Assembly (NCBI RefSeq): GCF_031143425.1
Contig: NC_090446.1
Span: 1,021,841,066-1,021,905,065 of the forward strand
Length of the DNA stretch: 64,000 nucleotides
Direction of reading: 5' to 3'
Source of the DNA: Pleurodeles waltl
Lineage: Eukaryota > Chordata > Amphibia > Caudata > Salamandridae
Both the position numbers and the translations under genes were made by a program. Under the pieces are notes generated by a model, which saw only the letters and a program-made list of their open reading frames with translations, was not told the DNA's origin and made no database searches. Position 1 is the first letter of the stretch. Every line of letters starts with the position of its first letter. This document shows, piece by piece, positions 55,316 to 64,000 of the stretch.

Positions 55316-57634
55316 TTAGCTGGGGAGTACAAGGTCACAGTCTCTGAGTTGGGGGACTTGCCCACTGGTTCTGGAGGGGCCTCTGTGTACAACAGTCCCT
55401 GGAGGGTGGTCTACATGCCTTCTGCTGGTGGTGAGAGCTGTTGTGTCCCAGCTGGTGGTGAGGGCTGCTGAAGGTGACGGCTGCTGTGTCCCAGCTGGAG
55501 ATGAGGGCTGCTGTGTCCCAACTGGAGGTGAAGGCTGTTGTTTTCCAGTTGGAGGTGAGGGCTGATGTGTCCAGGCTGGAGGTGAGGGCTGCTGTGTCCT
55601 AGCTGGATGTGAGGGCTGCTGTGTGCCAGCTGGAGGTGAGGGCTCCTTGCCCACTGCTGTTGGAGAGGGCCTCTTGCCTCTCTTAGTTGGTGGAACGGGA
55701 ACCTTCCCTTTCCTAGGTGGTGTAGTGAGATCCTTCCCTCTCTTGGGTGGTGGAGTAGGATCCTTTCCTCTCTTGGGTGGTGGAGTAGGATCCTTCCCCC
55801 TCTCGGGTGGTGGAGTGGGATGCTTTCCTGCCTCCACAACTAGGAGGTGCCTCCATTGTCCCTGTGGACTGTTTGGCTGAGGTGCTGGGCTGGGTCGTTG
55901 TGACCCTGCTCTTACGGGCAGGACAAGGGGGGTGGAGGGGGAGGGAAGAGGTCAAGTTGGGCAAGGATAAGCTTCTTAGGGACAGTGAGGTGGGATGAGG
56001 GGGGAGGGATGGGAGTGGAGGTTGAGGGAGTGGTTGTTGGAGGTGTGTGTCTGCTTACTTTGGGTGCAGGTGCATGGGCAGTGTGCTGATGTAAGGTGAA
56101 CGGGTGTTGGGTGTCTGAGTGCGTGCGTTTGTGTCTCTTAGGAGGGGGACAGACAGGGTGGGAGAGGACACAGGGGACATGTGGATGGATGTTGTGGAGG
56201 GGTTTGCAAGTGAGGTGTGTGTGCTGCTTGGTGTGGTGATGGTGGTGGTGGCTGTTGATGCAGTGCATGCAGGTGTGAGTGCGGATGTGACAGTGGGGAT
56301 GATGAGGAGGGGGAGACAGTGGAAGCAGTGGATGTTGTTGCGTGTGCAACTGTCTGTTGTTTGTGTGAGTGCTTGTGGCCTGAAGTGCGCTTCCTGTGTT
56401 TGTCTGTGCCACTCTTGTTTGATGTTTTGTGTGCATGCTTGTCTGTATGTGTGCGTGGGATGGGTTGGGGTTGAGGAGATTGGGACTGGGAAGTGGCAGT
56501 TGGAGGTGGGACGGTAGGAACAGGGACAATGGCTGCCATCAGAGAGGAGGCCAGAGCCTGGAACGATCTCTGTTGGGGCGCCAATACACCGTGAATGCCC
56601 TCCAGGAATGCATTGCATTGCTGCATCTGGGATGCCAGCCCCTGGATGGCATTCACAATGCTTGACTGCCCTACAGAGATGGATCTCAGGAGTTCAATAG
56701 CCTCCTCACTGAGGGCAGCAGGGCTGGCTGGGGCAGGGCCTGAGAAGCATACACATTACCTTCACACACAGGGATCAGGATTGAGCACCATGCATCACAT
56801 TGGTATTGCATTTGCTAGGTACCACAGCACGATGAGAGCAAAACACCGCCAACTGCACCCCTCCTGGGAGTCACAAACCCTGTCTGACATGGAATGAAAC
56901 CTAGCTAGGTTACCAGATTTAGCAATACAACCATCACCCTTGAGCTGGATCACGCTGGATTCTATGAGCTGGCATTAAGGGGCACCCACTAACTGACACC
57001 CACCACCAGGATCCCATGCCACCTACCAATCATAGTTGTAACGCACACTGTACTCACCCCCTTGTGGCTGCTGTGATGCCCTCAAGTGTCCATCCAGCTC
57101 TGGGTAGGCCACCGCCAGAATGCAGGACATCAGGGGGGGTCAGGTTACGATGGGTACCCCACCCTTGTTGGGAGGCTATCACCAGCTGGGCCTCCGTGGT
57201 CAGTGGGTGTTCGGCCTGCTGTAGACCTGCTGTAGACCCCCGGAGTCCACATGTCCTTGGCGATGGCACGCCGCAATCCTTTCTTCTGATGGGCACTGAC
57301 CTGCAGAGGAAACACAGACAGGAGGACACCATTAACCAGACAATCCAGCCTGTTACACATATGGCCCACAAATCCCCTTCCATCCCCACTGGCATGCACA
57401 TCACCCAGCACCCACCATGTACACCACCACCAGACATACGACCCCCACAAATGACATGATGCTTTCATATACATCTCCATGCAACCTTGTCACATGCCTC
57501 GTGCCCAAGATGTACTCACCTGTTGGTGTGGAGGCCCATATAGCAGCCCATACTGGGGTGGGACCCCATCCACCAAGCGCTCCAACTCCTCTGAAGTGAA
57601 GGCAGGGGCCCTTTCCCCAGTCACACGAGCCATG
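55316..57634 (-). pseudogene. Harbinger gene A, element 3
   Basis: Exon 1 (about 57,634-57,517) starts 'MARVTGERAPAFTSEELERL' and ends at a CAG|GTGAGT donor. Exon 2 (57,302-57,060) has 'VSAHQKKGLRRAIAKD' but is scrambled by frameshifts. Exon 3 includes 'NAIQGLASQMQQCNAFLEGIHG' (56,656 downward) and a Ser/Thr/His/Pro-rich stretch. The tail (55,837-55,400) has two tandem peptide repeats, KRGKDPTPPP-type and TQQPSPPAG-type, instead of the QDKTATSSP repeats of element 2. Same architecture, independent tail repeats. Confidence 0.65.
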
Positions 57635-58084
57635 GCAGGATTCAGACACAAGTCACAGCAGCGCACGCAGTGTATGTGTTGTCCTGTGGAAAGTCAGGAA
57701 ACAAGTGAGGTTCTAGGCAGAAAATGGCAGTCACGTACGCAGTGGTGTAGACCGTCACCGCCGCTGATGATCCCCATTGGCTACTGTACTCCATAGAGCC
57801 CCATGTCATCCAGTGAGGAATAGCACGGAGGTGCAAGACGGCCTTCTGCCATGATGCGCAACGCCGGGGCAGTTAGCTCACTTCCACCTGTCCCTACATA
57901 CAGGACAGGCGGTTGCCATTTTATGGTGGTGGACAATATTCAGATAATCGAGAACTGCATCATATCTATAATTTGCACATACATTGCCGTTATCAATGTC
58001 CAGTCACGTTACTGCTCTATAAACACAGAGGTGGTGTTTCCATTGTTCAAATTGTGACTGCGTACTCACTCTTGTGTCCCTTAG

Positions 58085-59216
58085 ATACCTACCACTGTGG
58101 AGGAATCGGAGGAGGAGGCAAGACCCCATGTACAGACCCCTGGTGGACTTGGCTACACTGGAAGACAGGCACATAATACTCACCTATAGACTGGACAGGG
58201 CCACAATCACAGAGCTGTGTGCTCAATTGGAGCCTGATCTGATATCTGCTATACATCATCCCACTGGGATCCCCCCTCTTGTGCAGGTTCTATCTGCGCT
58301 CCATTCCCTGGCAACTGCCTCTTTCCAAGTGGCAGTGGGCTTGGCAGCAGGAATGTCACAGCCAATGTTCTCAATCATGTTGGGAAGGGTTTTGTCTGCC
58401 CTGGTGAAACACATGTGCAGCTACATTGCTTTCCCCTTCGGAGAAGATTTGGCCACTGTGAAGGCAGGATTCTATGCAATGGGACACATATCCAACATTA
58501 TTGGGGCGATTGACAGTACACATGTTGAGTTTGTCCCCCTCCGCCAGAATGAACAAGTGTTCAGGAATAGGAAGTTTCCACTCACTCAATGTGCAAATGG
58601 TGTGCCTGGCTGACCAGTACATCTCCCACGTCACTGCCAAGTATCCTGGGTGGGTGCATGGCGCCTTTGTCCTGAGGAATAGCAGCATCCTAAATGTGAT
58701 GGCACAACTACAGAGGCACAGGGTGTGGCTAATTGGGGAGCCTGACTTCCCACCCAATGTATGTCAGTGTATGCCTTCTGGTGTTGACCCTATTCGATTG
58801 TGTAAGGCTAATATTTTTCCCTCAATACTTTCAGGTGAAATTGGCTACACAAACCTATTGTGGCTGCTGGCCCCTGTGAGGAATGCCAGGGCAGGGGCTG
58901 GGAATCGTTATAATGATGCACATGGGTGAACCAGGAGAATTAATAAAAGGAGCTTCGGCCTCCTGAAGGCCAGGTTCAGATGCCTCCATCTGACAGGTGG
59001 ATCTCTGTGCTACTCACCTGAGAAGGTCTGCCAGATAGTAGGGGCATGCTGCATGTTGCATAACCTGGCCTCAGGCGACATGTGCCTTATCTGCAGGAGG
59101 AGGCGACTGGAAATGTCCCTGTGGCAGCAGTGGACCCTGAGGACAGTGAGGATAAGAAGGCAGAGGATGAGGATGTGGACAACAGAACATCAATTATACG
59201 TCAATACTTCCAATGA
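58085..59216 (+). pseudogene. HARBI1-like DDE nuclease, element 3, catalytically dead
   Basis: Follows a CCCTTAG acceptor at 58,084. It contains 'LDRATITELCAQLEPDLISAIHH' and 'GMSQPMFSIMLGRVLSALVKHM'. The first Asp is kept but its neighbour is changed ('AIDSTHV'). The second catalytic Asp is lost ('WVHGAF') and the catalytic Glu is replaced by Lys ('RINKRSFGLLK'). The intron donor is GG instead of GT (58,736), and there is a frameshift near 58,580 and a stop at 58,927. These changes make activity impossible. Confidence 0.85.
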
Positions 59217-59686
59217 CACAGATGTGAGACAGTGGAACTGACCATTCCTCTGATTAATGATGTTTTCTGTGTGGCTGTAGCAGGATGACATTTACTTCCT
59301 TTGCATCTCTACTTACTGTCCCCTATGGCTTCTCATTTTGCAGATGTTGCTGATATGACAACAGTGTACTGATGTGAAGACTACAGACAGATACAGGTCA
59401 TAAAATGTATGCTATCACAGTGTTCAGATCATTTGCACATGATGTGACTGTTTCCATATATGCACATTTTCATCACATATAACACTTGTGTTCAAGGGTG
59501 TTTATTGTAGTGCAAATTATTGATGGAAAAGTGCAATGGAATAGGGTGATCGTTGAGGAAAGTCTGGGGTATTGTTCCAGTCTCTTTGTAGCACAGGTCC
59601 AGTGTCCAAGGGGAAATTGGAAGGGGAGCAAAGGCAGTTCAAAGTGGACAAGGTGGGACACAAGGGGGGCATTCAGGAGGGTCTCA

Positions 59687-60485
59687 TTTCCTGGCGGTGG
59701 TCTTGGTCTTGGCAGGTGTCTCTGGCTTCTGTCTGGGTCGCAGGGAACGTTTGCGGGGTGGTTCACCTTCTGCAGGAGGAGGAGTGCTGGTAGCCTGTGG
59801 GTCCTTTGGCAGGGCCTCCTGCCTACTAGCTGCGGCAGACATTGTGGGCTGGTCAGTAGACTGGCTAGTGTTAGGGGCCCGCTGGTGTGGTGTCCATTCC
59901 CTCATGATCTTGGCCATATCTGCCAGCACCCCTGCTATGGAGACCATGGTGGTGTTGGAGCCTGCAAATCCTCCTTGATCTCCTGATGGTGTACCTCCTG
60001 CAGCCACTTGTTCTCCTGCATGTTGATAAGTATATGGCCCATCGTGTCCTTGGATTGTTGGTAAGCCCCCAGATCATTAGTAAGTGCCTTCTTGAGAGTC
60101 AGTTCCCTGGGCCTCTCGTCCCCCTGCTGCACAGCGGTTCTCGCAGTGACTCTGTTCCCTTCTGCCTCTGTCCCCTGAACGGTGTGCCCACTGCCACTGA
60201 CCCCAGGTCCCTGATTGTCTTGGGGGTGAAGTGTGGACTGGGGTCCCTGTACAAGTGGGCACACTGCTGATTGACCGTCTTGGGGACAGAGGTGTGGGGA
60301 TGTTGGATGGGTGCGGTGGTGTTGGATACTGATGGGGGAGGCTCTGTGGTGGACTGGGAGTGGGCTGGGGTGGCCGACTGACCAGTGGTCCCTGATGGGC
60401 CAGGTAGTTCATCCAGATCCTGAAGTCCAGAGTTACTGTCATCACTGGGGGCACATTCTGTTGGAGGATTGGTTAGTTGTGGCAC
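59687..60485 (-). pseudogene. Harbinger gene B, element 3, 3' exon
   Basis: Minus strand: an acidic start with 'SDDSNSGLQDLDELPGPSG', then 'VAVGTPFRGQRQKGTE' and, in shifted frames, 'ALTNDLGAYQQSKDTMGHI' and the Lys/Arg-rich end 'PRKRSLRPRQKPETPAKT'. Each part is alignable by eye with the second exon of gene B in element 2. Frameshifts lie near 60,090 and 59,960. Confidence 0.7.
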
Positions 60486-60713
60486 CTCCTTGCTGCTGAG
60501 ATTGGCTGGGGCACCTGTGGAGATGTAAATGATTTATTATACTTCATGTCTCTGACATATTGTACATCTCTTGCTTCCCCTCTGTTGTTACTGTTGCCCT
60601 GCCACCTTTGTTTGTATATGGTGATGTATTGTGTGATTGTTAGTTCTACATGCTGTGCATGTATTGGTGGTGGGTGTACATTCAGGGCTGGGAGGGATGT
60701 ACATGCAGTGTGT

Positions 60714-60802
60714 GTGGCATGACTATTTCCTCGACCATGACATGCAACTCCTCATCAGTGAAATGGGGTGCCTTAGTGAGGACATGGGTGTTGTGTTGTG
60801 TG
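60714..60802 (-). repeat. 89-bp flanking duplication, left copy
   Basis: Matches 61,518-61,605 with two or three substitutions. It contains the start of gene B ('FTDEELHVMVEEIV' on the minus strand). It lies next to the internal side of the retroviral fragment. Confidence 0.85.
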
Positions 60803-60871
60803 ACCTCCGGAACGGCGTCCCCCGACTGGCAGCACGTCTCGTGACAGCGCTACTGAAGACATCCACTGGAA
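60803..60871 (-). other. Retroviral leader fragment downstream of the Lys3-type PBS
   Basis: In minus orientation this follows the PBS. About 70 bp of GC-rich sequence is then cut off where the 89-bp Harbinger duplication begins. It has no coding content of note. Confidence 0.6.
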
Positions 60872-60890
60872 GGTCCCTGTTCGGGCGCCA
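60872..60890 (-). other. Primer-binding site, tRNA-Lys3 type
   Basis: The reverse complement reads TGGCGCCCGAACAGGGACC, a full match to the known Lys3 PBS. Three bases separate it from the LTR end (CCTTACA), the right position for a PBS. Confidence 0.9.
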
Positions 60891-60893
60891 AAT

Positions 60894-61517
60894 TGTAAGG
60901 CACGTTTTTAAAGATACTTAAAAATGCATTTACAAATGAGTTTTGACACGGAGAGCCGGAGAGAAAAATCAATGACCAAAGGTCTATTTATTTTTGCTGC
61001 AGAAAAAGAGGACAGATTTACAACTGCCATCCCTGGCCCGAAGTAAAGTGTGCTAGCATGGAGCATTTAACAGTGATATTTATACTCATACATCAAAGGA
61101 TACATAAAGTATGTAAATAATGATATACGTCATACAGATATTTTAAGGAGGTAATCAGTTTCCACACACCGGTTCCATTCCCTGCTTTGTCCTCGACTCC
61201 CTTCTGCAGCTGCCTGACTTCCCATATTCTTGAGACCCTTCAAAGGATTGCGTTGTTCAAAGGTATAGATATCATTCTTTCCCTCCCCAAAATACAACAG
61301 CCGAGGTTGGTTAGTTATTTTTACCACATGATTATAATGAGTAACGTGCCCCAGCTTGGGAAAGAAACCATCTGCAAGCCTGTGGTGTGGAGCCAGGCTT
61401 ATTGTACTTAAACAAATATACATAAGATAACATATGTGATAGGCAGTGTGTTCAGAGAGAGAAAACTCAAACTACACGTGTTAAAGGAAAAGGAGCAATA
61501 CAAAATGGTTTCTTACA
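60894..61517 (-). repeat. Retroviral-type LTR (624 bp)
   Basis: On the minus strand it begins TGTAAG and ends CTTACA, an inverted TG...CA pair, and is directly followed by the PBS. It differs from anything upstream of the foamy-like provirus. No coding internal region of this retrovirus is present in the window. Confidence 0.8.
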
Positions 61518-61914
61518 GTGGCATGACTATTTCCTCGACCATGACATGCAACTCCTCATCAGTGAAACGGGGTGCCTTAGTGAGGACAGGGGTGTTGTGT
61601 TGTGTGTGTTGTGCAGAGGGTGTTAAGTGATGTGGTGGGGTATGGGATGTGGAGTGCCTGACAGATGGATAGGTGTTTCTGATGTGTGTGTGTAGTTGTC
61701 TCAGTGGTCTTCGTGTTAGTCTTGTGGCGCTTTTTGGTATTCGCAAAGGGTGGTGTGTAATGTGGGTGTGTGTTTTATAGTGCTGGTGGTGTGTGGGTGT
61801 GGTGTGTGTATGAGTGTCAGGTGTGTGTTTCTGGTATTGGAAATGTTGTGTTGTTTTGTATTTGGGTGGCAATTCTGAGCGCGCCGGTGTATACCGCCAA
61901 TGGTTTACCACCAT
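61518..61914 (-). pseudogene. Harbinger gene B, element 3, 5' exon start plus subterminal region
   Basis: Minus strand near 61,580-61,520 reads 'APRFTDEELHVMVEEIV', the start of the gene B Myb/SANT-like domain, then is cut by the LTR. Upstream (61,620-61,914) is the CA/GT-rich 5' region also seen in elements 2 and 4. The rest of the domain is missing. Confidence 0.65.
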
Positions 61915-62015
61915 CGAATGTCCGCCGTGGCGATTCGTGAGTCATAATGTGGTGGGCGTTGTTGTGTTGGCTTAACGGTATGGGTGTTCGTACCGGGACT
62001 TTAGCACTGACATAC

Positions 62016-63200
62016 TGAAGTATGTAGAAAATGTGAAATACAGATATTTAGCTGTGACAATAAGTAAAAATTGAAGTCTGTTCATTTCATACATTAGTTA
62101 CATGCATTGCATGCTGTCAGTGGTACAAGCAGAACCTAAAAGTGAATCAGAGAGAGACTGCCATAGCAGGCTTATACTGCTCCTTCCAATGCTCCTTACA
62201 CATGCCAAGTACTAAAGCACCATTGGAATAATAACTAACAGGTTAGTCAAAATGTAAAGAAAAAGAAAAAATACCATGCTGTGGGTTTAGGCCATATCTG
62301 TGGCAGAGCACCCATGTTCTGTGGCAAAAAAAAACTGAGACCAGAGAGAAAAGGAAGTATCCCCCAAACATAATAGAATATCCACTGATGCATACTAAAT
62401 AAAATAGTGAAAAGAAGAAAAAAGGTAATTGTGACCTAAGATTATTATAGTTTGAATTGGCAAGTGGTGACTAAATTCTAGAACATGATTCAGTCCAAAA
62501 CAGCTACTTTGTGTTCTGATGCTAAAAAAGAAAATGAATAAGAGTTTCTTTAGTTGGTAATCCTCGCTAAAGTACTCACCGTGTGCCTACAAACTGTATT
62601 TTTTATTCCTCTAATAATAATAATAGATGAAGTGAGATAATATAAGTGCCAGAGTAGAGCTTCTTCTAGGTGATATGTATTGAAAAAAGGGGGGTGGGAT
62701 TCCATAAGAATTCATGTCCAACTATTAATTTGTTTATGGAGAAAAAGGGTAACACAAGATCCAACTCTCCAGTGGCCTATTGGACTGTTGCATTCTTCCT
62801 AATAACAAATGTAGCCATCCTCCTCTGTTTATCATCAATATTTTCAAGATAGAACTATAAAATGACATTTTTGGTTATTTGTTCGCAAACAGGGTTATTT
62901 AGGCAAATTGTTGTAATGCTCCAGTATATTGCTTATTGTATGTAGAAGATGGTTCAAATGTGGTCAGGGCATAAGCTAATTTGGTATGTAGTTCAGGAGT
63001 CCTCAGAGTGACAATTATTCATTAATTACTATATTCATAATTTTATAGTACAATAATAAATAGCAATATATATAGAAGTCAGATTATGTTCTTTATCAAT
63101 AGAAGCAATATAGATATCTCTAGCATTGCAGTTATGGAAATATGGTTTTGAGTATCAGGTCTGGATCAGAGGTTTGTTGATTGAGGCAGAGAAAGACATA
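62016..63200. other. AT-rich sequence, no recognised feature
   Basis: AT-rich spacer with A-runs and short (AATA)n-like stretches. No gene or repeat boundary that I can support. Confidence 0.5.
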
Positions 63201-64000
63201 GGCCCTCATTACAACCCTGGTTTTAAATCCCGCTTACCGCAGTGCAGAAGACCGCCAACATACCGCTGCAGCCGTGGAATTCCGCTACAGGCAATACGAC
63301 CCACAGCCTGGAATCCGCCACAATACAGACACCCACACAAGTCTGCCACACCAACGGTCAGTGATAAACTGGCGATAACAAAACCGACACCGTCACGCCA
63401 ACAGGAATACGCCCACACTATCACGACCCACGGGTAATCCATTGGCGGTACACCCTGCTGCGCTCAAAATACACACACAGATACAAAACACAACCACATT
63501 GGACAATTCGAAATACACACACCACACCCACACACCACACACACCAAATCCAATATAAAGCACACACCCACATCACCCACAAACCCTTACTACCAGAAAT
63601 TTGAAACCACGCCAGAGAGATACACTACCTAAAACAACACCAGCATCCACAGACACACAACACCATCACTTACACAACATCCACGCACCTCAAACAACAC
63701 ACACCAACACACCCCCCACATATCACAACAGACACCACCTTACACATCACCCACACCACATCATGGGACCTCAAAGACACCCCAGGTTCTCTGAGGAGGA
63801 GCTCAGGGTCATGGTGGAGGAAATCGTCCGGGTAGAGCCACAGCTATTCGGATCACAGGTGCAGCAGACGTCCATTGCAAGGAAGATGGAGCTATGGCGC
63901 AGAAACGTCGACAGGTTAAACGCAGTGGGACAGCATCCAAGAACTAGGGATGACATCAGAAAGAGGTGGAACGACCTACGGGGGAAGTTGCGTTCCGTGG
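63201..64000 (+). mobile_element. PIF/Harbinger transposon 4, left part (runs off the window)
   Basis: Begins GGCCCTCATTACAACCCTGG after ATA. The first roughly 90 bp align with the reverse complement of the right end of Harbinger 2 (cccgcttaccgc, agaccgccaacataccgc, gccgtggaattccgc). It is therefore in the opposite orientation. GT/CA-rich subterminal sequence leads into gene B at 63,763. The remainder lies outside the window. Confidence 0.85.
63763..64000 (+). CDS. Harbinger gene B, element 4, Myb/SANT-like domain (partial)
   Basis: The ATG at 63,763 opens a frame that runs off the end. It has 'HPRFSEEELRVMVEEIVRVEPQLFG', 'IARKMELWRRNVDRLNAVGQHPRTRDDIRKR' and then an intact third-helix Trp in 'RWNDLRGKLRSV'. 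In element 2 the same codon is a stop, so this copy shows the undamaged domain of about 80 residues. As in element 2, the protein is presumed to bind the element termini. Confidence 0.8.
   Translation, partial: MGPQRHPRFSEEELRVMVEEIVRVEPQLFGSQVQQTSIARKMELWRRNVDRLNAVGQHPRTRDDIRKRWNDLRGKLRSV

Larger units (their letters stand above)
54492..62015 (-). mobile_element. PIF/Harbinger transposon 3, diverged and degraded
   Basis: The left end GGTGGTGATTATGACATTGGCGG after ATA matches the left end of Harbinger 2 with substitutions. The gene order is the same: gene A (minus), nuclease (plus), gene B (minus). The right end fades out near 62,015 without a terminal repeat. It is interrupted by retroviral LTR sequence at 60,803-61,517. 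Divergence and lost catalytic residues show it is older than Harbinger 2. Confidence 0.8.

Overview
This is vertebrate, probably urodele amphibian (newt/salamander) DNA. That is an inference from repeat content: L1-like LINEs, a Ngaro/DIRS-type tyrosine-recombinase retrotransposon, a spumavirus-like endogenous retrovirus and several PIF/Harbinger DNA transposons with GT-AG introns. I found no convincing host gene, tRNA, rRNA or CRISPR array. Almost everything readable is a transposable element, often one nested in another.

Layout. 1-0.73 kb: CA-rich satellite, then a hairpin-rich GC patch. 1.5-2.1 kb: Ty3/gypsy reverse transcriptase remnant (minus). 2.28-7.4 kb: decayed full-length L1-like LINE (minus). 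8.09-15.66 kb: Ngaro/DIRS-like element (minus) with split direct repeats (A1-genes-B1-A2-B2), gag, RT/RNase H, tyrosine recombinase and an SGNH hydrolase. Its recombinase gene is cut by a 515-bp element made almost wholly of consecutive hairpins. 17.33-24.37 kb: first copy of a block of retroviral pol/env joined to a Harbinger 5' end, cut by a second serial-hairpin element. 25.0-25.8 kb: L1 ORF1 remnant. 27.95-49.26 kb: main foamy-like provirus (PBS, open gag, broken pol, broken env), with its env split by a 13.9-kb Harbinger element (34,681-48,624). That Harbinger holds a 5.95-kb internal tandem duplication. 52.3-52.8 kb: a MITE-like element. 54.49-about 62.0 kb: a diverged, dead Harbinger containing a retroviral LTR with a Lys3-type PBS. 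63.2 kb to the end: left end of a fourth Harbinger, in the opposite orientation.

How the genes fit together. The Harbinger family carries three genes: a HARBI1-like DDE nuclease (plus strand in the reference orientation) between two different minus-strand genes (here 'gene A' and 'gene B') with Myb/SANT-like DNA-binding N-termini. Canonical PIF/Harbinger elements have one nuclease and one Myb-like partner, so the second Myb gene is notable. The provirus has spumavirus hallmarks: a PBS resembling Lys1,2, a Gag with no Cys-His zinc knuckle and a basic C-terminus with a YNLR core, Pol with its own ATG, and env overlapping the end of pol and starting with a long leader plus a membrane anchor.

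Order of events, inferred from shared versus private changes: provirus insertion and decay; Harbinger insertion into env; duplication of that composite; private insertions (a serial-hairpin element in copy 1, a 68-bp hairpin MITE with TTA target duplication in copy 2); then the near-identical 5.95-kb tandem duplication, which could instead be an assembly artefact.
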